Positions 17,748-26,921 are shown, numbered from the stretch's first letter. The stretch is 64,000 nt of DNA from Myxococcales bacterium 68-20 (GCA_001899635.1 MKVQ01000024.1:115791-179790); one strand, 5' to 3'. The notes: generated by a model not told the origin, from the sequence alone. Made by a program: numbers and translations.

Positions 17748-18615
17748 ACCGAACATCGCGGCGCCATACCTTGTTTGTGGGAAGGATCAAAGTCGGTAAA
17801 CCGACGCTCCGCCTCATGGAGGCGGTTCGATGAAGACGAACTGGCTCTCGTGCGCGGCCAACGCAACACGGTCCGGGCGCACGCCGCAATTCCGATCGTG
17901 GTCGACCGACCCGATAGAGCGGCTACGAGCGAGGGGGGCCAGCGGGGATGCGAGGTGCTGCGACCGCGGGCGTCGACCCCGATCCGAGGGCGTCGACGAA
18001 GAGGTGTCGACGACGAGTGCACTCGGAGCCGCGTCGAGCGGCCCAACTCCTGGGGTCGGCAGCAGGCGTTCGAGCACGAGGGATACGACGCGGATCCCGC
18101 GCGGGCGTGTGCGAACGACGGCTGGGTACGGTCGTTGACCCTCGCGAGGGAGTTGGCCGACAACCTACCGGAGCCAAGTCATCGGTCCGACCAACGGCGG
18201 CTACCGTCGGCGATCCCGCGGCTCACGCATGCGTGAGCCCCGCAGCCAGAGGACGGCGAGTGCTCTTCTGCGAGAGGCGTGGCCTCTCGCCCCTCGAGGC
18301 GCGATGCGGGCGGAGCATCACTCGGGCTGGGAGGGCGGGCAAGGTCGGAGCCAGCGACGAAGCCGATGCCGGTCTGGTTCAGACGCATGACGTGCAACCT
18401 GAGCTCAGACGCATGCCTCGCCGAGCTGTCCGGTCTGGGAATGCGCTGCCGGCGTCATTGCTGCGACGGGCTTCTGCTTCGTTCTCTGCGGCGAGAGCCT
18501 CGCAGAGCAAGCGGTTCACGATGAGCACGGCATCACTGATCGCGAGCTCGACCTGAAAGGAGCGCGCGTCGTCTGCTTCGTCCCGGGCGGGTCGGCGGTG
18601 ATCCGCGGCGACGGC
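17748..18615. other. gene-poor interval
   Basis: 868 bp in which no frame on either strand has protein-like composition; frames present are Arg/Ser/Ala/Pro-rich shadows. It holds an inverted repeat at 17792-17805 and a perfect 20-bp palindrome at 18220-18239, and it lies between a lipoprotein gene start and the 3' end of an HNH gene. It may be decayed accessory DNA. Confidence 0.5.
18220..18239. repeat. perfect 20-bp palindrome
   Basis: GGCTCACGCATGCGTGAGCC is self-complementary with no loop. No T-tract follows and no gene starts nearby, so neither a terminator nor a promoter operator is obvious. Confidence 0.9.
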
Positions 18616-20184
18616 TTACGTGAGAACGAGCAGCGCTTCACGGAGGATCGTCTCGACCGGAGCGGCTGCCATCTCGCGCTTCGTCGCGAGCGTCTCGAGC
18701 GCTCGACGCGCTTCATGCTCGCGAAAGCCCATGGACCGCAGACCTCGGGCGGCAGTCTCGAACGAGTCCGGTGTCGGCGCCGCGTACTTTCGGCGTCGCA
18801 AGTCCATGCGGCCCGCGACGTGCGCGCGGCCGAAGACCTGCTCGGCGTAGAGCGCGTTGTGCGCTCTGCATCTCACCCGCAGGTTGGCTTCTGTATCCGT
18901 CCCTCCGAACGCCTTCGGGCGGATGTGATCCAGCTCGAGGTACCCGCGCGCGGGGCAGCGATCGCCGTCCGGGCCCACGTAGGTGCACTGCGCGCCGTCT
19001 CGCGCGAAGACCTCCCGCCGCAGTGCTGCCGGGACATACCGAGTATCCGAGCGTGACGCCTTCGTTGCATGCGTGGACGCGGCACACTCCGCCGTCTTCG
19101 GCTCGGCGCTCGCTGCCCTGCGTCCCGATACGCCCTGATTGCTGCCGACCGCACTTGCGTGCACTTGCGCGCTTGGATCCTGCGTCCTGGTCTCCGAATG
19201 CACGGGAATGCCCGGATCGCTCGCCGCCGACTCCACAGTTTCGGCCCGCGTGGGGATGACGTGATCGCCCGCCATCGCCTCGAGCCGTGCGAGCGCGTGC
19301 GGGGCGTGCGCGGTCGGGGCTCGAGTCGTGAGCTCCGCATGTCCCGAGGTGGCCGAGGCGCCCGCGCTCGTCGCTTCGGCCGGCTTGCGCCTCCTGCCTC
19401 GTGGGCGAGGTGTCTTGCCGAGCCGCTGCTTCTCGAGCTGGGCCAGCAGCAGCGCGAGCGATGCGTCGAGGATGGTCTCCAGATCGCCGGTCGGGTTGCG
19501 ATGGCGCATCAGGTCTTTGACGCGGTCGATCGTTTCCATCGTCGTGGCGCTCACAGTGAGCTCGACGCGGTACCTCGTCGCCGAGAGCGGCTCGACCCTC
19601 GGTCGCGGTCCGGGCGTGGGCGCCAGTGACAACGACCACGCCGACGCTGCATCGGAGGGCATCGCGATGGACACCGGCGATGGCGCCGCGACGGACACCG
19701 GCAATGCCGACGATACCGGCGACAAGAGCGCTTGCGACGCGACGGGCTCGACGCTCGCCGGTACATCCGGACGCGGAAAGCGCGCGGCGACCATCTTTTC
19801 GACCTCTCGCGTGCTCATACCGGACGCTTCGTGGAGCAGCTCGTCGACGTTGTCGCTCGTCAGGTGTTTCCGCAGCGCGTAGAGCGCACAGAGGTGGACC
19901 TCGCCCCGCTCGATGGATCCGAGCACTTGGGGGAAGCGCCGGACGGTGCGAGCCGCCGCGATCCGACGGTGAGCTTCGCCCTCGCTCATCCCAAGCTTGC
20001 GCGTGCAGAAGTCCCACATCGACGAGCACGAGTGAACGCGATCGAGCCGCCGCTCGTCGACCTCGACGAGATACGCGATGAGCTCCGCGCACCAGACGTT
20101 GCCCTTGCCGACATGCCCGCGCAGGCGCGCGAGCAGCTCCTCGTCGGACAGATCCCCCACCTTGTCCATGACCGCTTCTAACAT
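18616..20184 (-). CDS. DUF222-like protein with C-terminal HNH nuclease domain
   Basis: 522 aa from the ATG at 20184 (ATG at 20169 is an alternative). N-terminal helical region (LSDEELLARL, VDERRLDR, MSEGEAHRRIAAARTVRRFP, ALYALRKHLT) as in DUF222-type proteins; a variable Ala/Pro/Thr linker around residues 170-380; then an HNH nuclease of about 55 residues near 400-455 with CTYVGPDGDRCPARG, LDHIRPKAFGG and HNALYAEQVFG. The catalytic His-Ile and final His-Asn are present. The C-terminus carries a RuvA-C-like helical tail (ALRSMGF..EARRALETL). Such genes occur in many dispersed copies in myxobacteria; role in DNA mobility or defence is inferred. The frame extends 130 codons upstream only because of a hexamer repeat. 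Confidence 0.8.
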   Translation of the reverse strand: MLEAVMDKVGDLSDEELLARLRGHVGKGNVWCAELIAYLVEVDERRLDRVHSCSSMWDFCTRKLGMSEGEAHRRIAAARTVRRFPQVLGSIERGEVHLCALYALRKHLTSDNVDELLHEASGMSTREVEKMVAARFPRPDVPASVEPVASQALLSPVSSALPVSVAAPSPVSIAMPSDAASAWSLSLAPTPGPRPRVEPLSATRYRVELTVSATTMETIDRVKDLMRHRNPTGDLETILDASLALLLAQLEKQRLGKTPRPRGRRRKPAEATSAGASATSGHAELTTRAPTAHAPHALARLEAMAGDHVIPTRAETVESAASDPGIPVHSETRTQDPSAQVHASAVGSNQGVSGRRAASAEPKTAECAASTHATKASRSDTRYVPAALRREVFARDGAQCTYVGPDGDRCPARGYLELDHIRPKAFGGTDTEANLRVRCRAHNALYAEQVFGRAHVAGRMDLRRRKYAAPTPDSFETAARGLRSMGFREHEARRALETLATKREMAAAPVETILREALLVLT

Positions 20185-20782
20185 GCACTTTCGCGGCTCA
20201 CGGGACGGCCCCGTCCGCGGGCGATCGACGTTCGGACCACGTCGCGAGGTCTTTCGTGCGCGATCGCCCACGGAGGAGGCGACTCGTTGCGAGCAACGCC
20301 CGGCCGATGCACCCACCCTCGGTTTCGTGCCGGCCATCGGCCCGGGGGGCGTCAAGCGCGAACTACGAAATCGGCGCCGCACGCGCAGCGAACCACATGA
20401 CGTCGAGCTCTCTTGGCCGTCGAAACACGCGCACGCGCACGCGCACGCGCACGCGCACGCGCACGCGCACCCCCCTCCCGTTCCTGCTCGTGCTGCTCCA
20501 TGGCGCCCCCTGCAATCCAGGCCGCGAAGCTCCTCGTCGAGCCTGGGAGCATCGACTGGGCCTCGGTCTCGCATCCGCAGCGCGCCGGCTGGTGGAGCCG
20601 TGCCGCTGCCTCACCCCGAGCGGCGCACGTCTACGACGTTCAAAAACTCGAGCCCGGGTCGCGGTTCGTCGACACCGTCGAGATGCCGCCCGTGCTGCGC
20701 GTTCCATCACGTTCGCCGCCAGGGCCGATGCAGCGCCCCAAGCGTAGCCACCGCCCACGCGAGCACGTGCATACTGCCTGCG
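20185..20782. other. gene-poor interval with hexamer repeat
   Basis: 598 bp between two minus-strand genes. A plus-strand frame from the ATG at 20500 to 20799 (99 aa) reads somewhat protein-like (SIDWASVSHPQRAGWW, VYDVQKLEPGSRFVDTVEM) but has no ribosome site and runs into the oppositely oriented gene, so I do not call it. The promoter of the HNH gene should lie at the left end. Confidence 0.45.
20427..20470. repeat. 6-bp tandem repeat, about 7 copies of GCACGC
   Basis: Six perfect GCACGC units from 20431 to 20466 with partial units on both sides. It reads as poly(Arg-Ala), poly(Thr-Arg) or poly(Cys-Ala) depending on frame and is responsible for several artificially long frames. Confidence 0.95.
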
Positions 20783-21226
20783 TCATGAGACCTCCCTGAC
20801 CGCGTCGTCCGGAACGATGGTCTGGTCCTCAAAACGCAACGCGAGCCTGATCCTAGCGACCACATCGGCGACGCTCGCTGGCAGTGCACCTAACCGAATC
20901 GGAACGGCCGGCGCCGCGACGATGCGGTAGGGAGCGCCGGTCGGGGCGCAGTCGAACGCATACAAGCCACGCTCGGCGACGACCCTCCAAGTATTCGGGA
21001 GCCCTGGTGCGAGCTCAGGGGCGAACCTCGCCGTCGTCGAGGCAGGCAGAGCGAGGACAGCTTCAATCGCCGCATCATGCGCACTCGTGTCCCGCAGGAA
21101 CTCCGCGGGCGCGCAACCGGCGCCAGCCGTGCTGAACAGCGCAACGCATCCAACCTCATCGCTGCCGAGCCAGTCGAACTCGAGGCCCTGAATGTCTGCG
21201 GCAGATTTCGGAGTCGCCGACGCCAT
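20783..21226 (-). CDS. hypothetical protein resembling small immunity-type proteins
   Basis: 147 aa. The start at 21226 is fixed by a strong ribosome site, GAGAGGAGG, about 6 bp upstream. The N-terminal LEFDWLGSDEVGCVALFSTA resembles the opening of a loosely defined group of small bacterial proteins, some of them immunity-like, in which a Trp/Asp motif precedes GxVALFSxxG. No catalytic motif, signal peptide or membrane helix. The body (TWRVVAERGLYAFDCAPTG) is mixed alpha/beta. No toxin gene is adjacent, so an immunity role is only a possibility. Confidence 0.7.
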   Translation of the reverse strand: MASATPKSAADIQGLEFDWLGSDEVGCVALFSTAGAGCAPAEFLRDTSAHDAAIEAVLALPASTTARFAPELAPGLPNTWRVVAERGLYAFDCAPTGAPYRIVAAPAVPIRLGALPASVADVVARIRLALRFEDQTIVPDDAVREVS

Positions 21227-21655
21227 CACCGACCTCCTCTCTCGGTTCGGAAACAGGGGGCCGGGTCGAGCAACTCTCCGCGATGGCGTCCCAGTCGATC
21301 CTGCATTCGCGAGCCCGCCACCGGTCGTACCCAATCAACTTCATCGGCCCGAATCACGGAAGGGGACCGGACGTACACCGTCGATGGCCTCGCTGGCATC
21401 CTCGACGAGTGGGACGAGGTCCCCGGCGTCTCGAATTCGACGATCCACAACCGCGTTGTCGAACGGGTCACGTCGATGGCCGACACCCTAGCTCTTGGGG
21501 CGTGGCACGCGCGGGAACGCTCTGCCGGGGTCGCGCCAAAGCCGAGCGCTGCCGACTGCTGCAGTCGTGTCCCGAAGCGGGCCTATCGCGGGGTCGCGCT
21601 AAAGCTGGTCCGCACCAAGCCTCGACACCGCGAGAGAGACTCGCGGGAGGCATAG
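21227..21655. other. gene-less interval next to tRNA-Phe
   Basis: 429 bp. Short fragments on different frames look faintly coding (minus strand MKLIGYDRWRARECRIDWDAI; plus strand TYTVDGLAGILDEWDEVPGV), as if a small gene had decayed by frameshifts, but nothing can be called. Its position 3' of a tRNA gene is where integrated elements often leave remnants. No direct repeat of the tRNA 3' end was found in the window. Confidence 0.4.
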
Positions 21656-21728
21656 TGCCCAGGGACGGAATCGAACCGCCGACACGGGGATTTTCAATCC
21701 CCTGCTCTACCAACTGAGCTACCTGGGC
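21656..21728 (-). tRNA. tRNA-Phe (GAA)
   Basis: 73-nt cloverleaf read on the minus strand: acceptor GCCCAGG pairs with CCTGGGC, D arm AGCTCAGTTGGTAGAGC, anticodon loop TTGAAAA giving anticodon GAA, T arm GGTTCGATTCC, discriminator A. The 3' CCA is not encoded. Confidence 0.97.
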
Positions 21729-21757
21729 CCGCTCCGGTTTCCCGTGACGGGACGCGC

Positions 21758-21786
21758 AACATCTTCGTTTGGGCCCTCATTGTCAA
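21758..21786 (-). promoter_or_regulatory. sigma-70-type promoter for tRNA-Phe
   Basis: Minus-strand TTGACA (21786-21781) is a perfect -35 element, separated by 17 bp from GATGTT (21763-21758), a weaker -10. Transcription would start about 22 nt before the mature tRNA 5' end. Confidence 0.6.
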
Positions 21787-21841
21787 GCGCGATGGATCAC
21801 GACCGCATTTTTCCAGTGTCGGTCGTGCCTCGAGAGCGGGC

Positions 21842-22312
21842 CTAGCGGCGCTTTCGTCGCTCCTGCGGGGCCTCGTTCGCCTCGAACTGATCCGGGGCTG
21901 CGCCCTCGGGCAGGGCCATTCCCGCCGCCGCGTAGCGGCCGGTCGCGATGACGCGCGCCCGCGCCGGCGGCCGCCGCGCGAGCACGTAGACGAACGCGTC
22001 GACCTCGCGCGCTTCGGGCTCCGCGACGCGAAGGGCGATGCGCTCGCGCGTGTAGAGCTCGGGGTAGCCCTCGAAGGCGTCGAGCTCGCGGAGGGCGCGA
22101 TCGTCGATTTCCCAGACCTCGCCCTCGATCCGCGTCGTCGGCGGAGGTGCGCCGTCGCGCAGCGGGAGCAGGGCGGGGTAGGGCCCGAGGTCGACGAGCG
22201 TGCACGGCTCGAGTGTCGTCGCTTCGCCGAGGAACGTGCATCCGAGCCGCAGGAGCACGCCGTGGTTGGCACCAGCACGCATCAGGGTGCCGTAGACGAA
22301 GACGAGGGGCAT
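21842..22312 (-). CDS. gamma-glutamylcyclotransferase-like (AIG2/GGCT fold) protein
   Basis: 156 aa cytoplasmic protein starting MPLVFVYGTLMR, the diagnostic N-terminal strand-turn of the GGCT/AIG2 fold. The substrate-binding YGTL is at residues 7-10, and the segment LRELDAFEGYPELYTRE carries the expected acidic residue and aromatic contacts. Members cyclise gamma-glutamyl peptides or amines to 5-oxoproline; some act in glutathione breakdown or natural-product tailoring. The C-terminal 25 residues are basic and variable. It is divergent from the kinase/FGE gene. Confidence 0.82.
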   Translation of the reverse strand: MPLVFVYGTLMRAGANHGVLLRLGCTFLGEATTLEPCTLVDLGPYPALLPLRDGAPPPTTRIEGEVWEIDDRALRELDAFEGYPELYTRERIALRVAEPEAREVDAFVYVLARRPPARARVIATGRYAAAGMALPEGAAPDQFEANEAPQERRKRR

Positions 22313-22479
22313 GACGCCCGTACGATACCGCGCTGACCTTTCGCGGAGGCGCCTGCCCATCGAGCGCGACCGCAGCGTAGGCGGCGGGGGGAAGCTCGTC
22401 GGCTCCAGGGGACAGTGCATCGAGTGAAACCGGAGATTGGTTTCTCGCGTAGAGCCTTTGATAAGCTCCCGTCGCCTTG

Positions 22480-24684
22480 ATGACCTCAGCAGACCCGCTC
22501 TCACTCGTCGGCACGACGGTCTCGGAGAAATACGAGATCGAGAGGGTCGTTGGCGAAGGGGGCTTTGCCCTGGTCTATCGCGCGCGGCACATGGTCTGGA
22601 ACCGGCCCGTCGCGATCAAGGTCTTCCGTGCGCTCGGCGATCTCCCGCCCGATCGACGCCAGGAGCTCGTCGAGAGCTTCATCCAGGAAGGCCGTCTCCT
22701 CGCGGATCTCTCGGAGCGGTCCGCTGCGATCTGCCAGGCGCGCGATGTCGGCACGTTGCGGACGCCGGACGGGCGCGAGCTGCCGTACATGGTCCTCGAG
22801 TGGCTCGAGGGCCGCTCGCTCGAGCAGGTCCTCGAAGCCGAGAGGGTGGCGGGGGTCCCGCCCCGCACCGCCGAGCAAGCGCTCCGCATCCTCGAGCCGG
22901 CGGCCGAGGCGCTCGCGCTCGCGCACAAGAAGGGCATCGCGCATCGCGACGTGAAGCCTGCAAATATTTTCATACTTGGCGATCCGCGCGGTGACTTCAC
23001 CGTGAAGGTGCTCGACTTCGGGATCGCGAAGGTCGTGCAGGACGCGCAGCGCCTCGGTGGATCGTTCGCGCAGACGCAGGGCGTCGTGTCCTCGTTCACC
23101 CCGGCGTACGGAGCGCCGGAGCAGTTTTCCCGCTCGCACGGGGCAACGGGGCCGTGGACGGACGTGTTCGCGCTCGGTCTGATCTTCACCGAGCTGATGA
23201 CGTACGCGGCAGCGCTCCACGGCGACGACCTCACGCAGCTCGCGTTTTCCTCGATGGATCCGAGGCGGCGTCCCACGCCCCGGACGTACGGCGCGAACGT
23301 GCCGGACGCGGTCGAGGCGGTGCTCCGGCGCGCGCTCGCGGTTGCGCCCGACGAGCGCTTCCGATCGATGGGCGAGCTCTGGGAAGCGCTGCGGAGCGCG
23401 ATGTCGCTCGAGCCGCTCCGCGGGTTCGCCGCGATGGATGCGTCGCAGTCGAGCCAGCTCCTCACCGCGCTCGCTCCTTCAGGGCAGGGACCGTACACGG
23501 TGCCGAGCTCGGATCCGAACGCGTCGGCGCTGTTCCGCGATAGCCGGCCCATCCAGCAGCCGATGGTCGGTGCGAGCGCCACCGGCCCGTTTCTGCCGCC
23601 GCCGGCCAACGCGAACGGCCATCCGACGATGCCCGCGGCGAACGGGATGCCGCCGATGAGCCCATTGGCGGCGCCCGCTCCCGCGAAGAGCGGGACGCTC
23701 GTCGCGGTCGGAGGCGCAGTCGTCGCGCTCGGTGTCGTCTTCATCGCCGTCGGCGTGTGGGCCCTGAAGTTCCGTGGTCGAGAGACCGTCACCGACGACA
23801 AGCCGGTCGCGAGCGTCGTCTCGTCATCGTCGGCGCCGGTCGCGCCGCCGGTGACCGAGCCGCCACCGCCGACATGCCCCGAGGGGATGACGATGATCCC
23901 GGGCGGCAAGTTCTTCATGGGCTCCGACGATCGAAAGGACGAGGAGCACGAGCGTCCCGCGCACCAGGTGACCTTGAGCGCGTACTGCATGGACACGACC
24001 GAGGTGACCGTCGCCGCGTACAAGGCATGCAGCGATCGCGGTGAGTGCAAGCGCGCGCCGAAGGAGAACGAGTGGGTGGGGATCGACGCCGCCGCCCGCA
24101 AGCTCTACGACCCGCTGTGCAACATCCGCGAGCCCGAGGAGCGCGCGAGCTACCCGATCAACTGCATCGACTGGGAGCTCGCGAACGCGTTCTGCACCGC
24201 CGTCGACAAGCGGTTGCCGACGGAGGCCGAATGGGAGTTCGCGACGCGAGGCTCCGACGGGCGGAAATACCCGTGGGGTGACGATCCTCCGACGAAGGGC
24301 GGCTTCCTCAACGCTTGCGGCAAGGAGTGTGTGGCGTGGGGGAGGAAGCACCCCGACCCCGACAATCCGCTCGCAGCGATGTACCCGGTCGATGACGGCT
24401 TCGCCACGACGGCGCCGGTAGGGTCGTTCCCCAACGGGGCGTCGCCGTTCGGGCTCCAGGACGTCGTCGGCAATGTCTGGGAGTGGGTCGGCGACTGGTA
24501 CGCGCCGTACGGCGCCGACGCCCTCACCGATCCGAAAGGCCCCGAGAGCGGCACCGAGCGCGTCCTCCGTGGAGGAGCGTGGAACGGATCGGACCCCGCG
24601 TGGGTTCGCCCGACCTATCGCTTCAAGATCGACCCGAAGCTCCGCAGCCACGGCATCGGCGTGCGCTGCGCGAAGTCGCTCTGA
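22480..24684 (+). CDS. transmembrane Ser/Thr kinase fused to a formylglycine-generating/sulfatase-modifying domain
   Basis: 734 aa. Hanks-type kinase, residues about 18-285: Gly loop GEGGFALVY, VAIKVF, HRDVKPANIF, DFGIAK, APEQF. A Pro/Ala/Asn-rich linker leads to one membrane helix near 408-430 (VAVGGAVVALGVVFIAVGVW), then an extracytoplasmic FGE-sulfatase domain (about 465-733) with MTMIPGGKFFMGSDD, RLPTEAEWEFATRG, YPWGDDPP, GNVWEWVGDWY and RVLRGGAWNG. Cys residues are frequent in this domain (CMDTTEV, CKRAP, CNIREP, CGKEC), fitting disulfides. In this family the fold is often a C-type-lectin-like binding or scaffold module rather than an active FGE. A TTG one codon upstream is also possible. 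Confidence 0.92.
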   Translation: MTSADPLSLVGTTVSEKYEIERVVGEGGFALVYRARHMVWNRPVAIKVFRALGDLPPDRRQELVESFIQEGRLLADLSERSAAICQARDVGTLRTPDGRELPYMVLEWLEGRSLEQVLEAERVAGVPPRTAEQALRILEPAAEALALAHKKGIAHRDVKPANIFILGDPRGDFTVKVLDFGIAKVVQDAQRLGGSFAQTQGVVSSFTPAYGAPEQFSRSHGATGPWTDVFALGLIFTELMTYAAALHGDDLTQLAFSSMDPRRRPTPRTYGANVPDAVEAVLRRALAVAPDERFRSMGELWEALRSAMSLEPLRGFAAMDASQSSQLLTALAPSGQGPYTVPSSDPNASALFRDSRPIQQPMVGASATGPFLPPPANANGHPTMPAANGMPPMSPLAAPAPAKSGTLVAVGGAVVALGVVFIAVGVWALKFRGRETVTDDKPVASVVSSSSAPVAPPVTEPPPPTCPEGMTMIPGGKFFMGSDDRKDEEHERPAHQVTLSAYCMDTTEVTVAAYKACSDRGECKRAPKENEWVGIDAAARKLYDPLCNIREPEERASYPINCIDWELANAFCTAVDKRLPTEAEWEFATRGSDGRKYPWGDDPPTKGGFLNACGKECVAWGRKHPDPDNPLAAMYPVDDGFATTAPVGSFPNGASPFGLQDVVGNVWEWVGDWYAPYGADALTDPKGPESGTERVLRGGAWNGSDPAWVRPTYRFKIDPKLRSHGIGVRCAKSL

Positions 24685-24700
24685 TGAGCCGACCAAGCGT

Positions 24701-24792
24701 TTGGGGCTCGCGCCCCAACGACCCGCAGAGGTGGGCCTTCGGCCCGCGTTGAGTTGGACGATTCGGGGAGCTCGAGGGGTGAAACCCCTCGA
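24701..24792. terminator. three hairpins between convergent kinase genes
   Basis: TTGGGGC/GCCCCAA at 24701-24718 (4-nt loop), GGGCC/GGCCC at 24733-24745 (3-nt loop) and TCGAGGGG/CCCCTCGA at 24772-24792 (5-nt loop). They fill the gap between convergent genes and probably separate the two transcripts. None is followed by a good T-tract. Confidence 0.5.
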
Positions 24793-24815
24793 AAAAGGAT
24801 GCGCTCTGAGCGCTC

Positions 24816-26795
24816 TCAGCGCGTGACGGTCAACCGGCGGTTCGCGCGGACGCTCGCGCCGCCGACGTTCGCCTCGAAGGCGATCTCGTAGTTGCCCTCG
24901 CGCGGCGGAGCGAACGAGCCACGGTACGTTCCCTCTCCGATCGCGGGGACGACGAGCCCCTCGGCCGCGAGCCCCGGTCCCGTCACGACGAAGCTTGCGC
25001 CCGTGACCTCGTGACGCTTCGAGCTCACGATGACGCGCGCGACGAGCTCGGCGCGTCCGCCTGGATGGGCTCTGCCGATTGGGACCTCGAGCGTCACGCG
25101 CGCTCCACCGAGATCTCCACCCGCGTCCGCGGAGAGCGCGGCGAGCTCGTCATCGTAGTGGGCGAGGAGCATCCTCGCGGTGCCGTCGGTGGGATCGAGC
25201 TCGTGCGCCGTCTCGGCGAGCTCACGGGCGCCGTTGACGTCGCCTCCGGAGCGGGCGGCCATCGCGCGCGTGACGATCTCATGGGCGGCGTCCGACTGGA
25301 CCTTGACGAGGTCCGCGTCATCCGGCCACTTCGCGAGCCCGATCATCACGAGGTCGCGGACGTTGTCTCCCGGCGGCTCGACGTAGTGGCCCCGCGCGAG
25401 CGCGCTGCGGGCGCGCTGGACCAGCGCGATTCGCTCGGTATCGCGCCGGCCCGACACGTACTGCATCACGAGCGCCGTGAGCGCGACGCCGAGCAGGAAC
25501 GCGAGGAGGACGAGGATGGTCGCACTCTTTCTCGTCGGCGCGGGCGAGCCCGCGGTCGTCGACGCGGGCTCGTGGGTGAGCGGCGGTCGGGTCGAGATCT
25601 CGCGCGGTAGAGCCTCGTCGGCGGTCGTGTCCGCGAGCGCATCGGTCGCTCGCCGCGCCGGCATCACCGGAGTGAGCGCCGTGGGCGGAGCAGGGACGAT
25701 CGGGGCGGGCTGCGCGGCGGCGTCGTCGAGGGTCGGCTCGACAGCCGATCGCCGGACAGCCACGTCAGGCATGCTCATCCGCGCGACCACGCCGACGTCG
25801 GAGATGGAGACGTTCGCTTCCTTCGCTGCGCCCGCGATCGCGTTTCCGAACGCCCGCGCGCCCGGCGCGCGCAGCGACGGATCCTTGGCGAGGTTGTCCA
25901 TGATGACGCGCGCGATCGGTTCCGGAACGTTCGCCGCGGCCGGCCACGACCGCAGCGGCGGCGGCGCATCGTGGATGTGCTTGATCAGGAGGCCCACCGG
26001 CTGCTCGGCGTCGAAGGGCGTTCGCCCGGCGAGCAGCTGATAGAGCATGACGGCGATCGAATAGACGTCGCCGGGCGGCCCCACCGTCGCGCCCTGCGCG
26101 CCTTCGGGCGAGATGTAACGCGCGGTCCCGAAGATGAGGCCGGCTGCGGTCTCCATGGACTGCTCGCCGAGGCTCAGCTTGGCGATCCCGAAGTCGAGCA
26201 CCTTCACCCAGTCGCGCGTGTCGGCGCGATGGACGAGCATCACGTTCTCGGGCTTGAGGTCGCGATGAACGATGCCGCGCGAGTGGCCTTCGCCGACGGC
26301 GTCGCAGATCTGCAGAACGATCGGCAGCGCGCGCTCGAGCGGCATGCTCCCGCCGGCGGCCGTCGTGGCCGTGGCGAGGGACATCCCGTCGAGGAACTCC
26401 ATCGCGATGTAGAGCGCGCCGTCCGCGAGCTGCCCGGCGAGGTACACCTCGACGACGTGCGGGTGCTGGAGCTTGCTCGCGATCTTGCCCTCGCGATGGA
26501 AGCGCTGCACGAGCGCGAGGTTCCCGGAGAGCTCGCGGTGGAGGATCTTCACGGCGACGTCACGGTCGATGCCGCGCTGGTGCGCCCGATAGACACGCCC
26601 CATCGCCCCGGCGCCGGCGACGCTCTTGATCTGGATGTCGCCGTGGATGACCGTGCCGATGTACGGATCGGCGTCCGAGCGCGCTTCGCCACGGGGCTCG
26701 AGAGCGGTCCCGTCGTTCGGGCAGAAGGCGGCGTCCACGTCGAACGCGACCTTGCAACGCGGGCAGGTCCTCTTGTTGCGCGCCGCGGAGGTCAC
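24816..26795 (-). CDS. transmembrane Ser/Thr kinase with N-terminal zinc ribbon
   Basis: 659 aa. Residues 11-31 form a zinc-ribbon-like element, CPRCKVAFDVDAAFCPNDG. Kinase domain about 47-315: GAGAMGRVY, VAVKIL, HRDLKPENVM, DFGIAKLS, YISPEGAQG. A Pro/Ala/Thr linker precedes a single helix near 437-457 (ATILVLLAFLLGVALTALVM). The extracytoplasmic part has a helical segment (GDVNGARELAETAHELDP) and a final beta domain of about 95 residues that resembles an Ig-like or filamin-type repeat (RVTLEVPIGRAHPGG, GTYRGSFAPPREGNYEIAF). The zinc-ribbon/kinase arrangement is shared with the kinase at 41639, so the two are probably paralogues. Confidence 0.92.
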   Translation of the reverse strand: MTSAARNKRTCPRCKVAFDVDAAFCPNDGTALEPRGEARSDADPYIGTVIHGDIQIKSVAGAGAMGRVYRAHQRGIDRDVAVKILHRELSGNLALVQRFHREGKIASKLQHPHVVEVYLAGQLADGALYIAMEFLDGMSLATATTAAGGSMPLERALPIVLQICDAVGEGHSRGIVHRDLKPENVMLVHRADTRDWVKVLDFGIAKLSLGEQSMETAAGLIFGTARYISPEGAQGATVGPPGDVYSIAVMLYQLLAGRTPFDAEQPVGLLIKHIHDAPPPLRSWPAAANVPEPIARVIMDNLAKDPSLRAPGARAFGNAIAGAAKEANVSISDVGVVARMSMPDVAVRRSAVEPTLDDAAAQPAPIVPAPPTALTPVMPARRATDALADTTADEALPREISTRPPLTHEPASTTAGSPAPTRKSATILVLLAFLLGVALTALVMQYVSGRRDTERIALVQRARSALARGHYVEPPGDNVRDLVMIGLAKWPDDADLVKVQSDAAHEIVTRAMAARSGGDVNGARELAETAHELDPTDGTARMLLAHYDDELAALSADAGGDLGGARVTLEVPIGRAHPGGRAELVARVIVSSKRHEVTGASFVVTGPGLAAEGLVVPAIGEGTYRGSFAPPREGNYEIAFEANVGGASVRANRRLTVTR

Positions 26796-26921
26796 GTTCG
26801 AATGCTAACGCGACTTACGCCATCATCGGAGCGGTGTCGACCGGTCGCGTGTCCGCGGCCAGCCGTGGGGGCCTCGAGCGAGGGTTTGCGCGGTCCCATT
26901 CGGACGAGCTGAGGGCGCGGT

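Noticed and set aside
16797..18236. 479-aa plus-strand frame
   Set aside because: It runs antisense to a lipoprotein gene with a clear lipobox and has no family-like sequence.
20184..20574. 130-residue N-terminal extension of the HNH protein with a Cys-Ala repeat
   Set aside because: It is created by the GCACGC hexamer and is unlike DUF222-type N-termini; the ATG at 20184 fits the family better.
20500..20799. 99-aa plus-strand protein beside the hexamer repeat
   Set aside because: Composition is partly protein-like, but there is no ribosome site and it overlaps a better-supported gene on the other strand.
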